A stretch of DNA of 64,000 nt, taken from Planctomycetota bacterium. GTDB taxonomy: Bacteria; Planctomycetota; Planctomycetia; Pirellulales; Pirellulaceae. The position numbers were made by a program, and so were the translations under genes. Location: assembly GCA_014238905.1 (NCBI GenBank), contig JABAAE010000001.1, forward strand, positions 108,712 through 172,711, in the 5' to 3' direction. Below the pieces are notes generated by a model. The model saw only the letters and a list, made by a program, of their open reading frames with translations. It was not told the DNA's origin and did no database searches. Shown here piece after piece: positions 18,664 through 28,190 of this stretch (the first letter of the stretch is position 1; each line of letters begins with the position of its first letter).

Positions 18664-19833
18664 ATGAATGCCAAGCAACCTGTTCGATCCTCCGGTGGAA
18701 TAACCGGGTTACCTCCCAGGTATTGCAGTGACCCCACCATTTTTGACCTGGAACAGAAACACCTCTTTCCGAGCCAGTGGTTTCCCATTGGTTACGAAAG
18801 CGACATCGCCGGCAACGGTGAGCATTTCAGTTTTCAATTACTGGGACTTGATGGGTTTTGCGTGAGGGACGACCACGATCAGCTGCATTGTTTTCGAAAC
18901 GTCTGCCGTCATCGGGGCACACAGCTTTGTCCGGTAAATTCCTCCGGTCTGGGAACCGTTCCAGAAGGTGAGCCGTGTTCCGACAATCCAACGAAAAGCA
19001 GTATTGTCTGCGATTACCATGGCTGGAAATATGGACTCGATGGCCGGCTGATCGCCGCACCCCACATGGATAACACCCCGGGGTTCAACCGTGCTGATTT
19101 CAGCCTCTACCCCATTCGGTGCGCTAAGTGGCAGGGAATCATTTTTGCCCAGGTTGGCGGCGGTCAGGATAATCCAACGGACTCCCTAACCGAAATCCTC
19201 CACCCCCTGAACCGAATCGTCGAGCCGCGGGGATTGGATCAGTTTCAGCGGAAGAAAACGATCAGCTACGTCATTCAAGCAAACTGGAAACTCCTGTTTC
19301 AGAATTTCAACGAATGTTATCACTGTCCGTCGGTCCACCCCCAATTGACACCTCTAACAGATTATCGGGACGCAGAAAACGAATTTGACACCGGGCCCAT
19401 TCTTGGCGGGCCGATGAGGATTCGGGACGACGCTGATTCGGTCACCCGTGACGGTGATTATTGTGGCCCGATACCGGACTCTCTGGTCGGCGAAGAACTC
19501 AAAAAGGCGCATTACTACACGGTTTCGCCGGGTTTTTTCCTCAGCCTTTTTCCCGATTACGTCATGGTCCATCGACTTTCACCGCTTGCGTTTAACCAAA
19601 CGAAAATTGACTGTGATTTTCTCTTTCTCCCTGCCTCCGGGTTATCCTTACCAACGGGGGCCACTGCATGGGAATTTTGGGATCAGACCAACCTGCAGGA
19701 CTGGGAAATGTGCGAACGGGTGCAGCGCGGAATTTCGCAGGGTAATTTTTCACCTTCGCCATACTCCCCACTGGAAAGCCTGTTGGTCAAGTTTGATCAA
19801 CATTACCGCCAGCAAATCGCCCGATTCGAATAG
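18664..19833 (+). CDS. Rieske non-haem iron ring-hydroxylating-type oxygenase, alpha subunit
   Basis: The 389-residue protein has an N-terminal Rieske [2Fe-2S] domain with C81-x-H83 (NVCRHRG) and C116-x2-H119 (CDYHGWKYG). The spacer between them is long and contains an extra Cys-rich insert. The mononuclear iron site NFNECYHCPSVH near 213-224 follows, then a C-terminal catalytic domain. It resembles the choline/glycine-betaine/carnitine monooxygenase branch more than aromatic dioxygenases. Reductase and ferredoxin partners are not in the window. The substrate is unknown; the upstream activator may regulate it. Confidence 0.88.
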   Translation: MNAKQPVRSSGGITGLPPRYCSDPTIFDLEQKHLFPSQWFPIGYESDIAGNGEHFSFQLLGLDGFCVRDDHDQLHCFRNVCRHRGTQLCPVNSSGLGTVPEGEPCSDNPTKSSIVCDYHGWKYGLDGRLIAAPHMDNTPGFNRADFSLYPIRCAKWQGIIFAQVGGGQDNPTDSLTEILHPLNRIVEPRGLDQFQRKKTISYVIQANWKLLFQNFNECYHCPSVHPQLTPLTDYRDAENEFDTGPILGGPMRIRDDADSVTRDGDYCGPIPDSLVGEELKKAHYYTVSPGFFLSLFPDYVMVHRLSPLAFNQTKIDCDFLFLPASGLSLPTGATAWEFWDQTNLQDWEMCERVQRGISQGNFSPSPYSPLESLLVKFDQHYRQQIARFE

Positions 19834-19999
19834 GCACTCGGTTCAGCGTTCTGGTTTTTTTGGGAAGCGAAATAGATTGCGAACTCGATTCGAAGAAGAC
19901 CAGACAGAGGCCCGGAAGGGTCATGTTGGGTGAATTTAGCAATTCATCCAACGCAAATATCACCGAGAATACAAAAGCCAGCCAGCACAGTGGCTGGAT

Positions 20000-21949
20000 T
20001 CAGTTCTCATTTTTCGACTCGGCCTTTGCTGGTTCAGCCTTTGCTGGTTCCGCCTTCGCTGGTTCCGCCTTTGCTGGTTCCGCCTTTGCTGGTTCAGCCT
20101 TTGCTGGTTCAGCCTTCGCTGGATCCGCCTTCGCTGGATCGACGCCTGGCTTGTCAGAGTTTTCCTGATCCGAACCCTGCTGGAGTTCTTTTTGAACTGC
20201 TTCCAGCTCTTTTTGGGCCTCAATTCGATCGGCAAGCGATTCGGTACTTGGAAGGCCGTCTTCCATTCTCATTCGATGACGTCGATCTACCAAACGCTGC
20301 AAGGGAAAATCGAGTGGCCACTCAACCTGAATTTTCTTCAGGTTGCTGTAATACTCTTGCATCGCGGCCACTAAATCATCTTCCATCACGTCATCTTCAA
20401 GGCCCTTAAAGTCAACGAATACTTTTTTCCAAAGATTAAATGACTCCTCGTACTTTTGAACCGCCCCAGGATCGACAACCGTCTCCATGACCTGATTTCC
20501 GTTTTGGTCCAAAACAAACTGATCATCGGCATCTTTTTTCGGCTTGGTGACCGTTTGTTGGTCGATTTTTGCCTGGCGAACCAGTGCACGTGCATCATAA
20601 AGGGCTTTCCTCGCATCAATCGTAACATCCTGAGATTCAGCAGTCGCACGCTCTGACCAGTACTCATAATTCACCGTACCGCGATACCTGGAAGTAAAAT
20701 CCAACTCGCGTCGAATCCCGTTCATTTGCATTTCAAGACGTTCGTATCCCAGTTTCTGCTGCTCGGTCAGCATTAGGCTACCGTCGGCCAAACCTGCATC
20801 GACCGCTGCTTTAAATAACGTATCCCGATCAGCCTCTACGATTTCCCTAGCAAGGTTCCAAACTTTGTAGAGCTCCGGATCCACAATTTCGTCGGTGGGA
20901 GTATTGTAGACTTCCCACATCTGATCGGTCATGTTGGACAGTCTCTCCTCGTCCAATTTCTTTCGGAGACCCGGGAAGAACTTGTCCAGTTCCACCCGCT
21001 TGTCTTCCAGCTTTCTTTTTTCCTCTACCAACCTCTCAAGCTGAATTGGCAAGTTAGCGGAGGTCCGAATCGTTCGTAGTCCAAACGCCGACCCCGTCCA
21101 TTCGTCCAACGCTTTTTGCCAAGCAACCTGAGCAGCATCATCGGGCCGCTTCTCGATTTCGTAATCAATGGCGAAGTTTCTCAATTGGCTGGGAGCATTT
21201 TTGAAAAACATGATCTCGCTGGTTCTCAGGGCCATGATGCCCTCATCCACGTTCCTCCGGGAGATGTCATACCACTGATAAGAAGTCAGCCAATTGTCAG
21301 GCCCGCCAAGGTCGGGCGAGCGAATCTCTTTTTTATCAATTCCATACTCAGCCAGCTTGTTGTGGTAATCAGCATCCCGCCGAAAAAGCCTTCGGAACTG
21401 TTCTTTCTCATCCGCTCTTCCCAATTTGAGCCCGAAAAAGAAACCAAGCTGATCAAAAATCCGGTGATCTTTACGGTTGTAGGCGATACCCTGCATCAAG
21501 TAGGAAAGCCCTTCTTTCACCCAGTGGTACCGATACTGGTAATCATCGAATTCCCGCGAGATGTTGTAGGACAGATTATGGGCCTGGAATTCCCATACCT
21601 TGATAAAGTTTGGCTGGAGAGCAATCAGAGTCTGGGTCGATGTCCTTAGCCGGTCCCATTGCTCTTTTTTACGGGCATCCTGGACTCGACCCCACAACAA
21701 GGTGACCGCAACCGGACGAAGTCCGAGAGTAGCCAGCTTCATGGACTCACTGGCAGGGTTGATCTCTGAGATCTCGGCTTGGGAGAGTCCATGTTGCTTT
21801 CGCAACTGGGACAACATCCCACCCACCGTGGATTCTCCACCGTCTTTTTTAATCGTTGCCGGCTGGCTGATGAATGACAATGGAATCAACAACAGCGCAA
21901 TAGCAGCAATGTAGATGATCTTGCGACGAAAGGATTCGTTTCGCGTCAT
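20000..21949 (-). CDS. Planctomycete conserved membrane-anchored protein (IRE-like) with KAEPA tail
   Basis: A 649-residue protein with one N-terminal membrane segment (residues about 10-28), then a long helical, charged region probably outside the membrane. The early part (LRPVAVTLLWGRVQDARKKEQWDRL, ALQPNFIKVWEFQAHNLSYN) is TPR-like and matches the planctomycete family historically labelled similar to IRE. Its tail is about eight to nine copies of the pentapeptide KAEPA/KADPA. The start overlaps the permease stop by 4 bases (ATGA), so it is the third gene of an ABC-2 export operon and likely an accessory to that transporter. No catalytic motif was seen. Confidence 0.82.
   Translation of the reverse strand: MTRNESFRRKIIYIAAIALLLIPLSFISQPATIKKDGGESTVGGMLSQLRKQHGLSQAEISEINPASESMKLATLGLRPVAVTLLWGRVQDARKKEQWDRLRTSTQTLIALQPNFIKVWEFQAHNLSYNISREFDDYQYRYHWVKEGLSYLMQGIAYNRKDHRIFDQLGFFFGLKLGRADEKEQFRRLFRRDADYHNKLAEYGIDKKEIRSPDLGGPDNWLTSYQWYDISRRNVDEGIMALRTSEIMFFKNAPSQLRNFAIDYEIEKRPDDAAQVAWQKALDEWTGSAFGLRTIRTSANLPIQLERLVEEKRKLEDKRVELDKFFPGLRKKLDEERLSNMTDQMWEVYNTPTDEIVDPELYKVWNLAREIVEADRDTLFKAAVDAGLADGSLMLTEQQKLGYERLEMQMNGIRRELDFTSRYRGTVNYEYWSERATAESQDVTIDARKALYDARALVRQAKIDQQTVTKPKKDADDQFVLDQNGNQVMETVVDPGAVQKYEESFNLWKKVFVDFKGLEDDVMEDDLVAAMQEYYSNLKKIQVEWPLDFPLQRLVDRRHRMRMEDGLPSTESLADRIEAQKELEAVQKELQQGSDQENSDKPGVDPAKADPAKAEPAKAEPAKAEPAKAEPAKAEPAKAEPAKAESKNEN
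20022..20141. repeat. 15-bp tandem repeat encoding KAEPA
   Basis: About eight copies of a 15-bp unit (tttgctggttccgcc and close variants, plus-strand view) lie inside the 3' end of the IRE-like gene. The copies differ at third codon positions and Glu/Asp codons. Copy number can change in steps of five residues without breaking the frame. Confidence 0.9.
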
Positions 21950-23934
21950 TTGGCGATCTCACGTGTTTTCAGGATAAAGTAACCAATGACCACAGTCATG
22001 AAAATAAATACCGCGGCAATGGTCGTAGCAATCAAAAACGGAGCCATACTGATATTAAATCCCGCAACCAGAGGTTCGGAAAAATCGAGTTTGGTAAAGT
22101 CTGGCACCAGAAAAGTCAGATACTGCACTGCATCGAGAAACGCTCCATCAGTCGATTTAATGACGGTCTTGGTAACGCCCTCATCCAATGGAGTCATTTG
22201 ATTCATTTGAGTGTAAATTCGGTAAAAGGACTCAATCGGACCTCCACCTTCCATAACGCCTTTTCTCAAATCGACAACCAGTTCGCTGAAGCAGCCCAGA
22301 ATAATCGTCGCCAATACGGCCACCATCGAAACGACGCCGCTCAAAAATGTCGAGAACATGACGCTCACTGCCACGATGAACATCATCTGTAGCCAAATTC
22401 CGAAATAGGCCTTGGCGAAATTCCAGGCGAAGCTTCCTTCGCTGGTCAGGAAGTAAAGATCATTCATGGCAACGCCAAAAAACTGCCCCGACTCATTACA
22501 GCGAACGATCACCTGAATGTCGCCTGTCTCTCCTATTTCATCGAACAAATCATAGCTGCCGACCACTTCTTCGGCGAATTCACCCTCGGCCACATTCAGA
22601 TCCGTCCGGCTACAGTTTTCTTGGATGCGGGGGATGAAAATAGTCTTAATGGCGAACTCGTCGGCTTCGAAAACGATGGGCTCGGTACGATACTCGTAGT
22701 TATCAGTCACGCCCCGAATCACCAAAGAGCCGGATACGCCACGTTCGATATCCCCTTTATGGGTTCGCACAACACTCATGTTGTTCAGGTCCAGCTGCAC
22801 AAAATTCGGATCGGCAAACTTGCTGGCGACAAATCCATCTAGCGTAAACACAGCGCGGGCCAATGAAGAACTCCCACCAGCGATATACGATCGGTGCTCC
22901 CATTCATTGCCGACATTGACGCCTCGCTCCTTTTCATTTCCACGGCGATCAAGAAACGTTAATTCAGACGCCCGGATACGCTCGCGGGCCATCAGAATAC
23001 CAGTCGGTGGTCCAATCCAGAATTCAGCTGGCTCGTCGGTCTCAACATCCTTAACGATCAGCTTGCCGTCTTCGACGCTGGCCCGAATACTCGTGTTACC
23101 CCGATCATTAATTGGCCCCTCGTATTTCGAAGACCGGACCATCACGTCATGGGAATGCCCACCATACTCTGGTGGAACCTGAACTGTGATCAGTCCCTCG
23201 TTGGACACTTCAATCAAGTGCCAATGGCTACTGGCCAAACCCGATTTACCTTCATATTCTGTCGTCAACGAAACACGACCGCCGGACACAGAAGACTCCC
23301 CCTTTGTCTCTATTCGGGTAAAAGTCACATCCTTGATATTGTGGGTATGATTGAGACCTCGTTCCACAAACAGATAACTCGCGAACCAGATCAAAAACAG
23401 CATGATCGTTCCGACAAATCCAAAGCCGGCGACCCGACCCAGTACGATTTCGCTGGAACGAACCGGCTTGGTAACCACCGTATAAATGGTGCGGGTCTTA
23501 ATATCAGTTGGCAGGCTGAACGTTGCGATCAGCAATCCAAAAAGCCCCATTAAAAGTTGGGTGCCGAAAAAGACAAAACCGATGTAAACCTGGTCAGGGT
23601 GCTCGCTGTTAGCATTTAAAAACCAGCCACCTCCCAGTAACATGGCCGCAAAGATGGCAAACGCTACAAAGATAATCTTCTTTCGCAATGTTTCCTGAAC
23701 AGCCAGTTTTGCCAACGCGAAAATCCGTCCGAATGATGTTCGAACAAAATCGGGGATGATCTGAAAAATGACTCTGGAAACAAAATAGAAGGCTTCTGAA
23801 GGCCCATACTGCAAAGTGGCGGTCAGGTAGCTAAAGACAACACCGACCACGGCTACAATGAAGGCCCCAATGATAAATTTCAAACTGCTGCTTGAAAGCC
23901 ATTCAACCAGACTAATTGAGTCGTCAAAAACCAT
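21946..23934 (-). CDS. ABC-2 type transporter permease with large extracytoplasmic domain
   Basis: The 662-residue membrane protein has one hydrophobic segment near residues 20-40, three between about 85 and 200, a large soluble insert (about 200-480) with beta-rich blocks, and four or so C-terminal segments ending FIFMTVVIGYFILKT. The motif KTRTIYTVVTKPVRSSEIVLGR matches the coupling region of ABC-2/NosY-like permeases. The large soluble domain is unlike standard ABC-2 permeases and is typical of the planctomycete form. The operon order is ATPase, permease, IRE-like protein; it overlaps the third gene by 4 bases. The substrate is unknown. Confidence 0.85.
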   Translation of the reverse strand: MVFDDSISLVEWLSSSSLKFIIGAFIVAVVGVVFSYLTATLQYGPSEAFYFVSRVIFQIIPDFVRTSFGRIFALAKLAVQETLRKKIIFVAFAIFAAMLLGGGWFLNANSEHPDQVYIGFVFFGTQLLMGLFGLLIATFSLPTDIKTRTIYTVVTKPVRSSEIVLGRVAGFGFVGTIMLFLIWFASYLFVERGLNHTHNIKDVTFTRIETKGESSVSGGRVSLTTEYEGKSGLASSHWHLIEVSNEGLITVQVPPEYGGHSHDVMVRSSKYEGPINDRGNTSIRASVEDGKLIVKDVETDEPAEFWIGPPTGILMARERIRASELTFLDRRGNEKERGVNVGNEWEHRSYIAGGSSSLARAVFTLDGFVASKFADPNFVQLDLNNMSVVRTHKGDIERGVSGSLVIRGVTDNYEYRTEPIVFEADEFAIKTIFIPRIQENCSRTDLNVAEGEFAEEVVGSYDLFDEIGETGDIQVIVRCNESGQFFGVAMNDLYFLTSEGSFAWNFAKAYFGIWLQMMFIVAVSVMFSTFLSGVVSMVAVLATIILGCFSELVVDLRKGVMEGGGPIESFYRIYTQMNQMTPLDEGVTKTVIKSTDGAFLDAVQYLTFLVPDFTKLDFSEPLVAGFNISMAPFLIATTIAAVFIFMTVVIGYFILKTREIAK

Positions 23935-24040
23935 GCTTTTTCAATCTGCTCGGAAAGAATTTTTTTGAGTTTTACGGGGTTTCGAGTTTTTACATAAGGG
24001 AAACAAAAAAGCCTGCTCCCTTTGGTCAAAAGTGCCCCGA

Positions 24041-24994
24041 TTAATCTTTGCGGGTAACGCGTCTGCCCGGCCGTGCTTCACTCTCACTGACAATTTCCAG
24101 AAAGAGGTCCTGCAAAGTCGTTGATGGCTTTCCTGACTCCAGAAGTTTTCCGTTGTGGCGTTCGATCACTTCCTGAATTTCTTTTTCGGCATCTGCTGAT
24201 AATCCGCTGGCTCGAAACTGGATTTCATCGCTGACTTCCAATAAGGAATCGACGCGGCCAAGCTCTTTCAATTCCCCCTGATGAAGGATAGCAATCCGGT
24301 CGCATACATTTTGAACATCGGTCAACAGGTGACTGCACATGACGACGGTCTTTCCCTGTTCTTTCAGTTCCATAATCATCGACTTCATTTCGTCGACACC
24401 AATCGGATCCAGCCCGGATGTCGGCTCGTCCAGCAAGATCAAATCAGGATCATTGATCAGAGCTTGGGCCAAGCCAATCCGTCTCGTCATTCCCTTGGAA
24501 TATTCTTTCAATTGCCGACGGCGTGCCCATGTCAGGCCCACTTTTTCAATCAACTCCTTGACGCGGTCCCGGCGAACTTTTGCGGGCATATCAAACAGCC
24601 GACCATAAAAATCCAGAGTCTCTTCAGCATTCAGGAATTTATAGAGATAGGACTCCTCGGGCAAATAACCGATCCGCTCGTTTTTTTCCACATTGGAGGC
24701 TTCCTTTCCAAGGACCAGTGCCTGACCACCAGACGGAAAAAGCAATCCCAATAACAACTTCATCGTGGTTGATTTGCCAGATCCATTGGGGCCCAGCAGG
24801 CCAAAAATTTCGCCTTTTTGCACCTCCAAATCGAGGGCTTTCAACGCCCGGACCTTTTGGCGACCCCAAAAATCGCGGTAAACCTTCGAAAGGTTTTTTG
24901 TTTCGATAACAATATTGGCGTCGTCTTCACCAAAACGCCGAGTTTTTTGAGGCATTTTGTCGGCACCGGTGGTGCTTGATTTCTCTTCACTCAT
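24041..24994 (-). CDS. ABC-2 transporter ATP-binding protein
   Basis: A 317-residue ATPase with Walker [10 protein letters not shown] near residue 70, a Q-loop in [12 protein letters not shown], a signature variant [15 protein letters not shown], Walker [14 protein letters not shown] and the switch histidine in VVMCSHLL. It belongs to the CcmA/NosF class. The C-terminal 70 residues form the extra domain common to export ATPases. It begins the three-gene operon; the permease starts 106 bases downstream. Cytosolic, it powers the membrane partner. Confidence 0.93.
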   Translation of the reverse strand: MSEEKSSTTGADKMPQKTRRFGEDDANIVIETKNLSKVYRDFWGRQKVRALKALDLEVQKGEIFGLLGPNGSGKSTTMKLLLGLLFPSGGQALVLGKEASNVEKNERIGYLPEESYLYKFLNAEETLDFYGRLFDMPAKVRRDRVKELIEKVGLTWARRRQLKEYSKGMTRRIGLAQALINDPDLILLDEPTSGLDPIGVDEMKSMIMELKEQGKTVVMCSHLLTDVQNVCDRIAILHQGELKELGRVDSLLEVSDEIQFRASGLSADAEKEIQEVIERHNGKLLESGKPSTTLQDLFLEIVSESEARPGRRVTRKD

Positions 24995-25523
24995 TCAGGA
25001 TGTCTCCAGTGCATGACGACCCAAGCCCTTTCCCACTGTACGAATTAGACGAGATCGCGGAAAACCAGCGGAAAAACAGGAAATGGGATCTTTCGAAGTA
25101 CGTGCTCAGATTACAAAAAGTTCAGGCAACCTCGAAAAGCCTCGGCGGCCTGTAATTAAACACTATAGAAACGGGTTCTTGACGCTTCAAGATAAAGAAT
25201 CACATGTTCAATCAATGCAAGGTTTCAGTCCCGGACAAAAACGTTAAAATCGGCCTAAACCCATTTGATCAATAGACGATTAAGGGGTTTTGGGTTGTTG
25301 TTTCGGTTGGTCCGTTTGGGACGGGGGCTTCGCGAAACCAACATCTATCAGCAAAATCATCAACGAGAGAGGTGCCGCGATGTCGTTTCTTCTGGAATGT
25401 CCCCAACCCGGTATCCCCCTCAACTCGATCTTCGAACGCCTGAGCAGGACACCCTCATCAGAGTGGCCTCGATGGTAGGAAGATTCGCTTTGGACATCCG
25501 TTTGCCCTGTACAGAGTCGTGAT
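24995..25523. other. Intergenic region upstream of folC
   Basis: Several short overlapping frames exist on both strands (for example 25265-25522 plus and 25280-25567 minus). None shows a ribosome site, a family motif or convincing codon use. The stretch must hold the divergent promoters of the ABC operon and folC. Nothing further was recognised. Confidence 0.5.
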
Positions 25524-26990
25524 TTGAATTCAACTACTTGCATCCAACGGGTTTTTGACCGAATCAACTACGAGAGGCGTGGTGTTTCCACTTCGGGCAA
25601 TGAGTTCAAACTCGACACGATCACGCAACTTCTGAACAAGCTAGGCAACCCTCAGCGGGATCTATCGATCATTCACCTCGCCGGCACCAAGGGAAAAGGC
25701 TCGACAGCCAAAATGGTGGCGGCAATCGGCAACCAGTTAGGATTCAAAACGGCTGTCTATGCGTCACCCCATTTGGTTCGCTATACCGAACGATTCCTGA
25801 TCAACAACCTCGAGGTCTGTGAAGCTCGGCTGAACCTGATCCTTGAACCTATTTTAGAGGCCGTCGAACAGCTCGATTCAGAAATCCAGCAAGGGCTGGA
25901 CCTGCCACCTGCCACCTTTTTCGATATTTCGACCGCAGCGGCATTCCAATTGTTCCATGAAGAAAATATCGAATTGGTCGCCTTGGAGGTTGGGCTAGGT
26001 GGGCGTCTGGATTCCACCAACGTCTGTCAACCAGTCGTTTCAGTTCTGACGACCATCAGTCTCGATCATATGAAACAACTTGGAAATACCGTCATGGAAA
26101 TCGCAGCGGAAAAAGCTGCCATTATCAAACCGTCGACCATCGTGATTTGTGGCGACCAACAACCCGATGTTGCTGCGTTGATCAGCGATAAAGCGGTTGC
26201 AGCCAATTCCGATTACCACCAATATGGACAGACGTTTCGAGCGACGAATCAAAAAGTCACGTCGTCGGGAACCGAGTTTGACTATCTCGGAGAAAAAATG
26301 GACGAAAACATCAGCGGGTTGCGATTGAATCTGCTTGGTCATCACCAAACAATCAATGCTGCCGTTGCCATACGCGCCGTTACCGAATTTTGCAAGCAAA
26401 TCCCCTCAGTCAATAAATCAGTTCCAGCCGCTGCCCATGTGATTCCCTCGAGTCACCTCGCTGAATGTACCCGGAAGGCGCTGGCCGAAGTGACCATCCG
26501 CGGCCGTTTGGAAGTCCTTTCGAATCAGCCCTTGGTGATCGCTGACATGGCGCACAACGCGGTCTCCATAGACGCCATGATCACGACCCTGAAGTCCTTT
26601 CCAAACCAAGGCAAACGGCAAGCCATATTTTCATGCGCAAAAGACAAAGATCACGTGGCCACCCTGCACCAACTGTCAGATTTTTTCGACCGCATCATTC
26701 TGACCCAGTTTGGTAATAATCCTCGCGCACGTTCTGCGAGCGAACTTCTGAATACCACCACCCAACCGGAGTTCGCCCATTATCGTGTGGAGTGGCGAAT
26801 CGAGGACCATTCCCACGCCGCTCTCAAGGAAGCACTCCATAACGTTGACGAATATGGCATGACCTGTATTTGCGGGTCGATTTTTCTGGTCGGTGAGTTA
26901 ATCGATTCGACTTGCCTGGCCGACGTCAAACGCAATCAGCTCAACAGCCCAGCCGAAACACCCGGGAAACACTCCAATCCGGTCCATTGA
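25524..26990 (+). CDS. folC: Bifunctional folylpolyglutamate synthase / dihydrofolate synthase
   Basis: The 488-residue Mur-ligase-family protein has the FolC P-loop IHLAGTKGKGST near residues 49-60, YASPHLVRYTERFLIN, the glycine-rich LEVGLGGRLDSTN block, the SLDHMKQLG loop with a metal-site His/Asp, and a C-terminal domain beginning GRLEVL and ending GSIFLVGE. It adds glutamate to dihydropteroate and folates in the cytoplasm and works in the same folate pathway as metF. No ATG or GTG exists between the upstream in-frame stop at 25476 and the conserved part, so TTG 25524 is the likely start. It is longer than usual by about 50 residues. Confidence 0.92.
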   Translation: MNSTTCIQRVFDRINYERRGVSTSGNEFKLDTITQLLNKLGNPQRDLSIIHLAGTKGKGSTAKMVAAIGNQLGFKTAVYASPHLVRYTERFLINNLEVCEARLNLILEPILEAVEQLDSEIQQGLDLPPATFFDISTAAAFQLFHEENIELVALEVGLGGRLDSTNVCQPVVSVLTTISLDHMKQLGNTVMEIAAEKAAIIKPSTIVICGDQQPDVAALISDKAVAANSDYHQYGQTFRATNQKVTSSGTEFDYLGEKMDENISGLRLNLLGHHQTINAAVAIRAVTEFCKQIPSVNKSVPAAAHVIPSSHLAECTRKALAEVTIRGRLEVLSNQPLVIADMAHNAVSIDAMITTLKSFPNQGKRQAIFSCAKDKDHVATLHQLSDFFDRIILTQFGNNPRARSASELLNTTTQPEFAHYRVEWRIEDHSHAALKEALHNVDEYGMTCICGSIFLVGELIDSTCLADVKRNQLNSPAETPGKHSNPVH

Positions 26991-27500
26991 GACGTTGGTC
27001 CTCCCAGCAACGATTCGGTTGCAATCCAACCTGTCAACGCGACATCCGTGACAACCAAGAGGCAAGAAACTCCATCATCGAAGTCCGTTGCAAATTTCCC
27101 TGAAGTCCAAAATCATTCGCCGTGGAGTCAGCCGAATCAGGCGGACGTAAAAAGATTTAACCGGAAATTGTGCAAAACCACCTGAATTCGATTGCCCGGT
27201 GCTTCCTCACAATGGCAATCTCCAGGAACGGTATTCTTTGCTTTTTTGCACTATTCTGAGGAGGTTTCGGCCCCTTCCGGGATGGCAGCAGTTTATCGAT
27301 GGCCTTTATCAGGTTTTTGTCCTCTCCATCGGTTGGCCTGTCGGTGATTTGAATACTTGACGGTCTGGCGTGGATTGGTTACCAAAAAGGAAATGGAATT
27401 CGCTACCCGCGGGTTCCATTTTTGCTTTGGTGGCATTTACGGGCCTCTATTGAATTCCAAAAACTGTCTAGCCATCTACAACATTCCATAGGAGAAAAAC
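26991..27500. other. Leader/intergenic region before the small KA-rich gene
   Basis: No protein gene is visible. The region contains a terminator-like hairpin at 27391-27424 and a good Shine-Dalgarno (aggag) at 27490-27494 for the next small gene. The spacing would allow a short untranslated transcript ending at the hairpin. No known RNA family was recognised. Confidence 0.5.
27391..27424 (+). terminator. Terminator- or attenuator-like hairpin
   Basis: aaatggaa (27391-27398) pairs with ttccattt (27414-27421) around a loop that itself contains the palindrome cccgcggg, followed by a short t-run. It sits 400 bases after folC and 77 bases before the small KA-rich gene. It may end the folC transcript, end a small RNA, or attenuate the downstream gene. 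Confidence 0.5.
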
Positions 27501-27653
27501 GTGACGATTCTGCGAATTGGGTCTACTGAGCGGTATTCCAACAACTGGGCGAAAGCATTTAACGAAAAGCCCGCCAAAAAAAAGACTGCGGCCAAATCAG
27601 CCGCCAAGAAAAAATCGGCTAAAAAGAATGCCGCGGGAAGAAAATCCAAGTAA
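27501..27653 (+). CDS. Very small Lys/Ala-rich basic protein (50 aa)
   Basis: GTG 27501 follows aggag by six bases and opens a 50-codon frame. The first 20 residues form a short conserved-looking head (TILRIGSTERYSNNWAKAF); the remainder is almost only Lys and Ala with a few Ser and Pro, like the tail of histone H1 or HU-type extensions. A nucleic-acid-binding role is likely from charge. I have an impression that planctomycetes carry similar small proteins with an LRxGST..YSxxW head, but cannot verify it here. The frames usually drawn through this locus on other strands are shadows of it. Confidence 0.7.
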   Translation: MTILRIGSTERYSNNWAKAFNEKPAKKKTAAKSAAKKKSAKKNAAGRKSK

Positions 27654-28190
27654 CGTCGGGATGGCAAGCACGGACCCGAATGGCCACATCAGTCCATGCG
27701 TGCCAACAGGCCAAGTCCGGCAAAGAGTGCCAATAGGTCAAGTAGTGGGCAACACGATCTGACCTCTTGAATCCTTTGTTTGCCAATCGACCTATTCGGC
27801 ATGACCGTATCCGAAAAATTCTTTTCATTCAGCGGTGACTGATTTTCGACATTTTAGCAAAGGTCTGATTACGAATCCGATTCAGGCTCCGGACAATGCA
27901 AATCGTTTGGGAAGACAAATTGGCAAAAGGCAAGGTGGTAGAAAATAAGTGCTAACTGGTAATTGCCTCTGCGACTGCCAGGTGATTCTGTTTCCATTGA
28001 TGTGATTTCAATGAAAACGAGAGTTTGTGCTTCCGGAGGGGGGGAATGACCTTTAAACGATTTATGGTGACCACCTCAAACTTCCATGCTTTCTACTTTT
28101 TAGGCCTCCTACGCCTATTCGACAAACATTGGATCAACTTTATAATCACAATTCCACATTCAAACACTATTCAAGAAAGAACCCAATAAG
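27654..28190. other. Intergenic region between KA-rich gene and ahpC
   Basis: No supported gene. Near 27699-27749 there are two imperfect copies of a phrase like ccaacaggccaagtccgg / ccaataggtcaagtagtg, too degenerate to name. The ahpC promoter should lie in the AT-rich 28120-28185 segment, but no OxyR or PerR site was recognised. Confidence 0.45.

Noticed and set aside
25265..25567. Three overlapping short frames upstream of folC
   Set aside because: They compete with each other, lack ribosome sites and have no recognisable motif.
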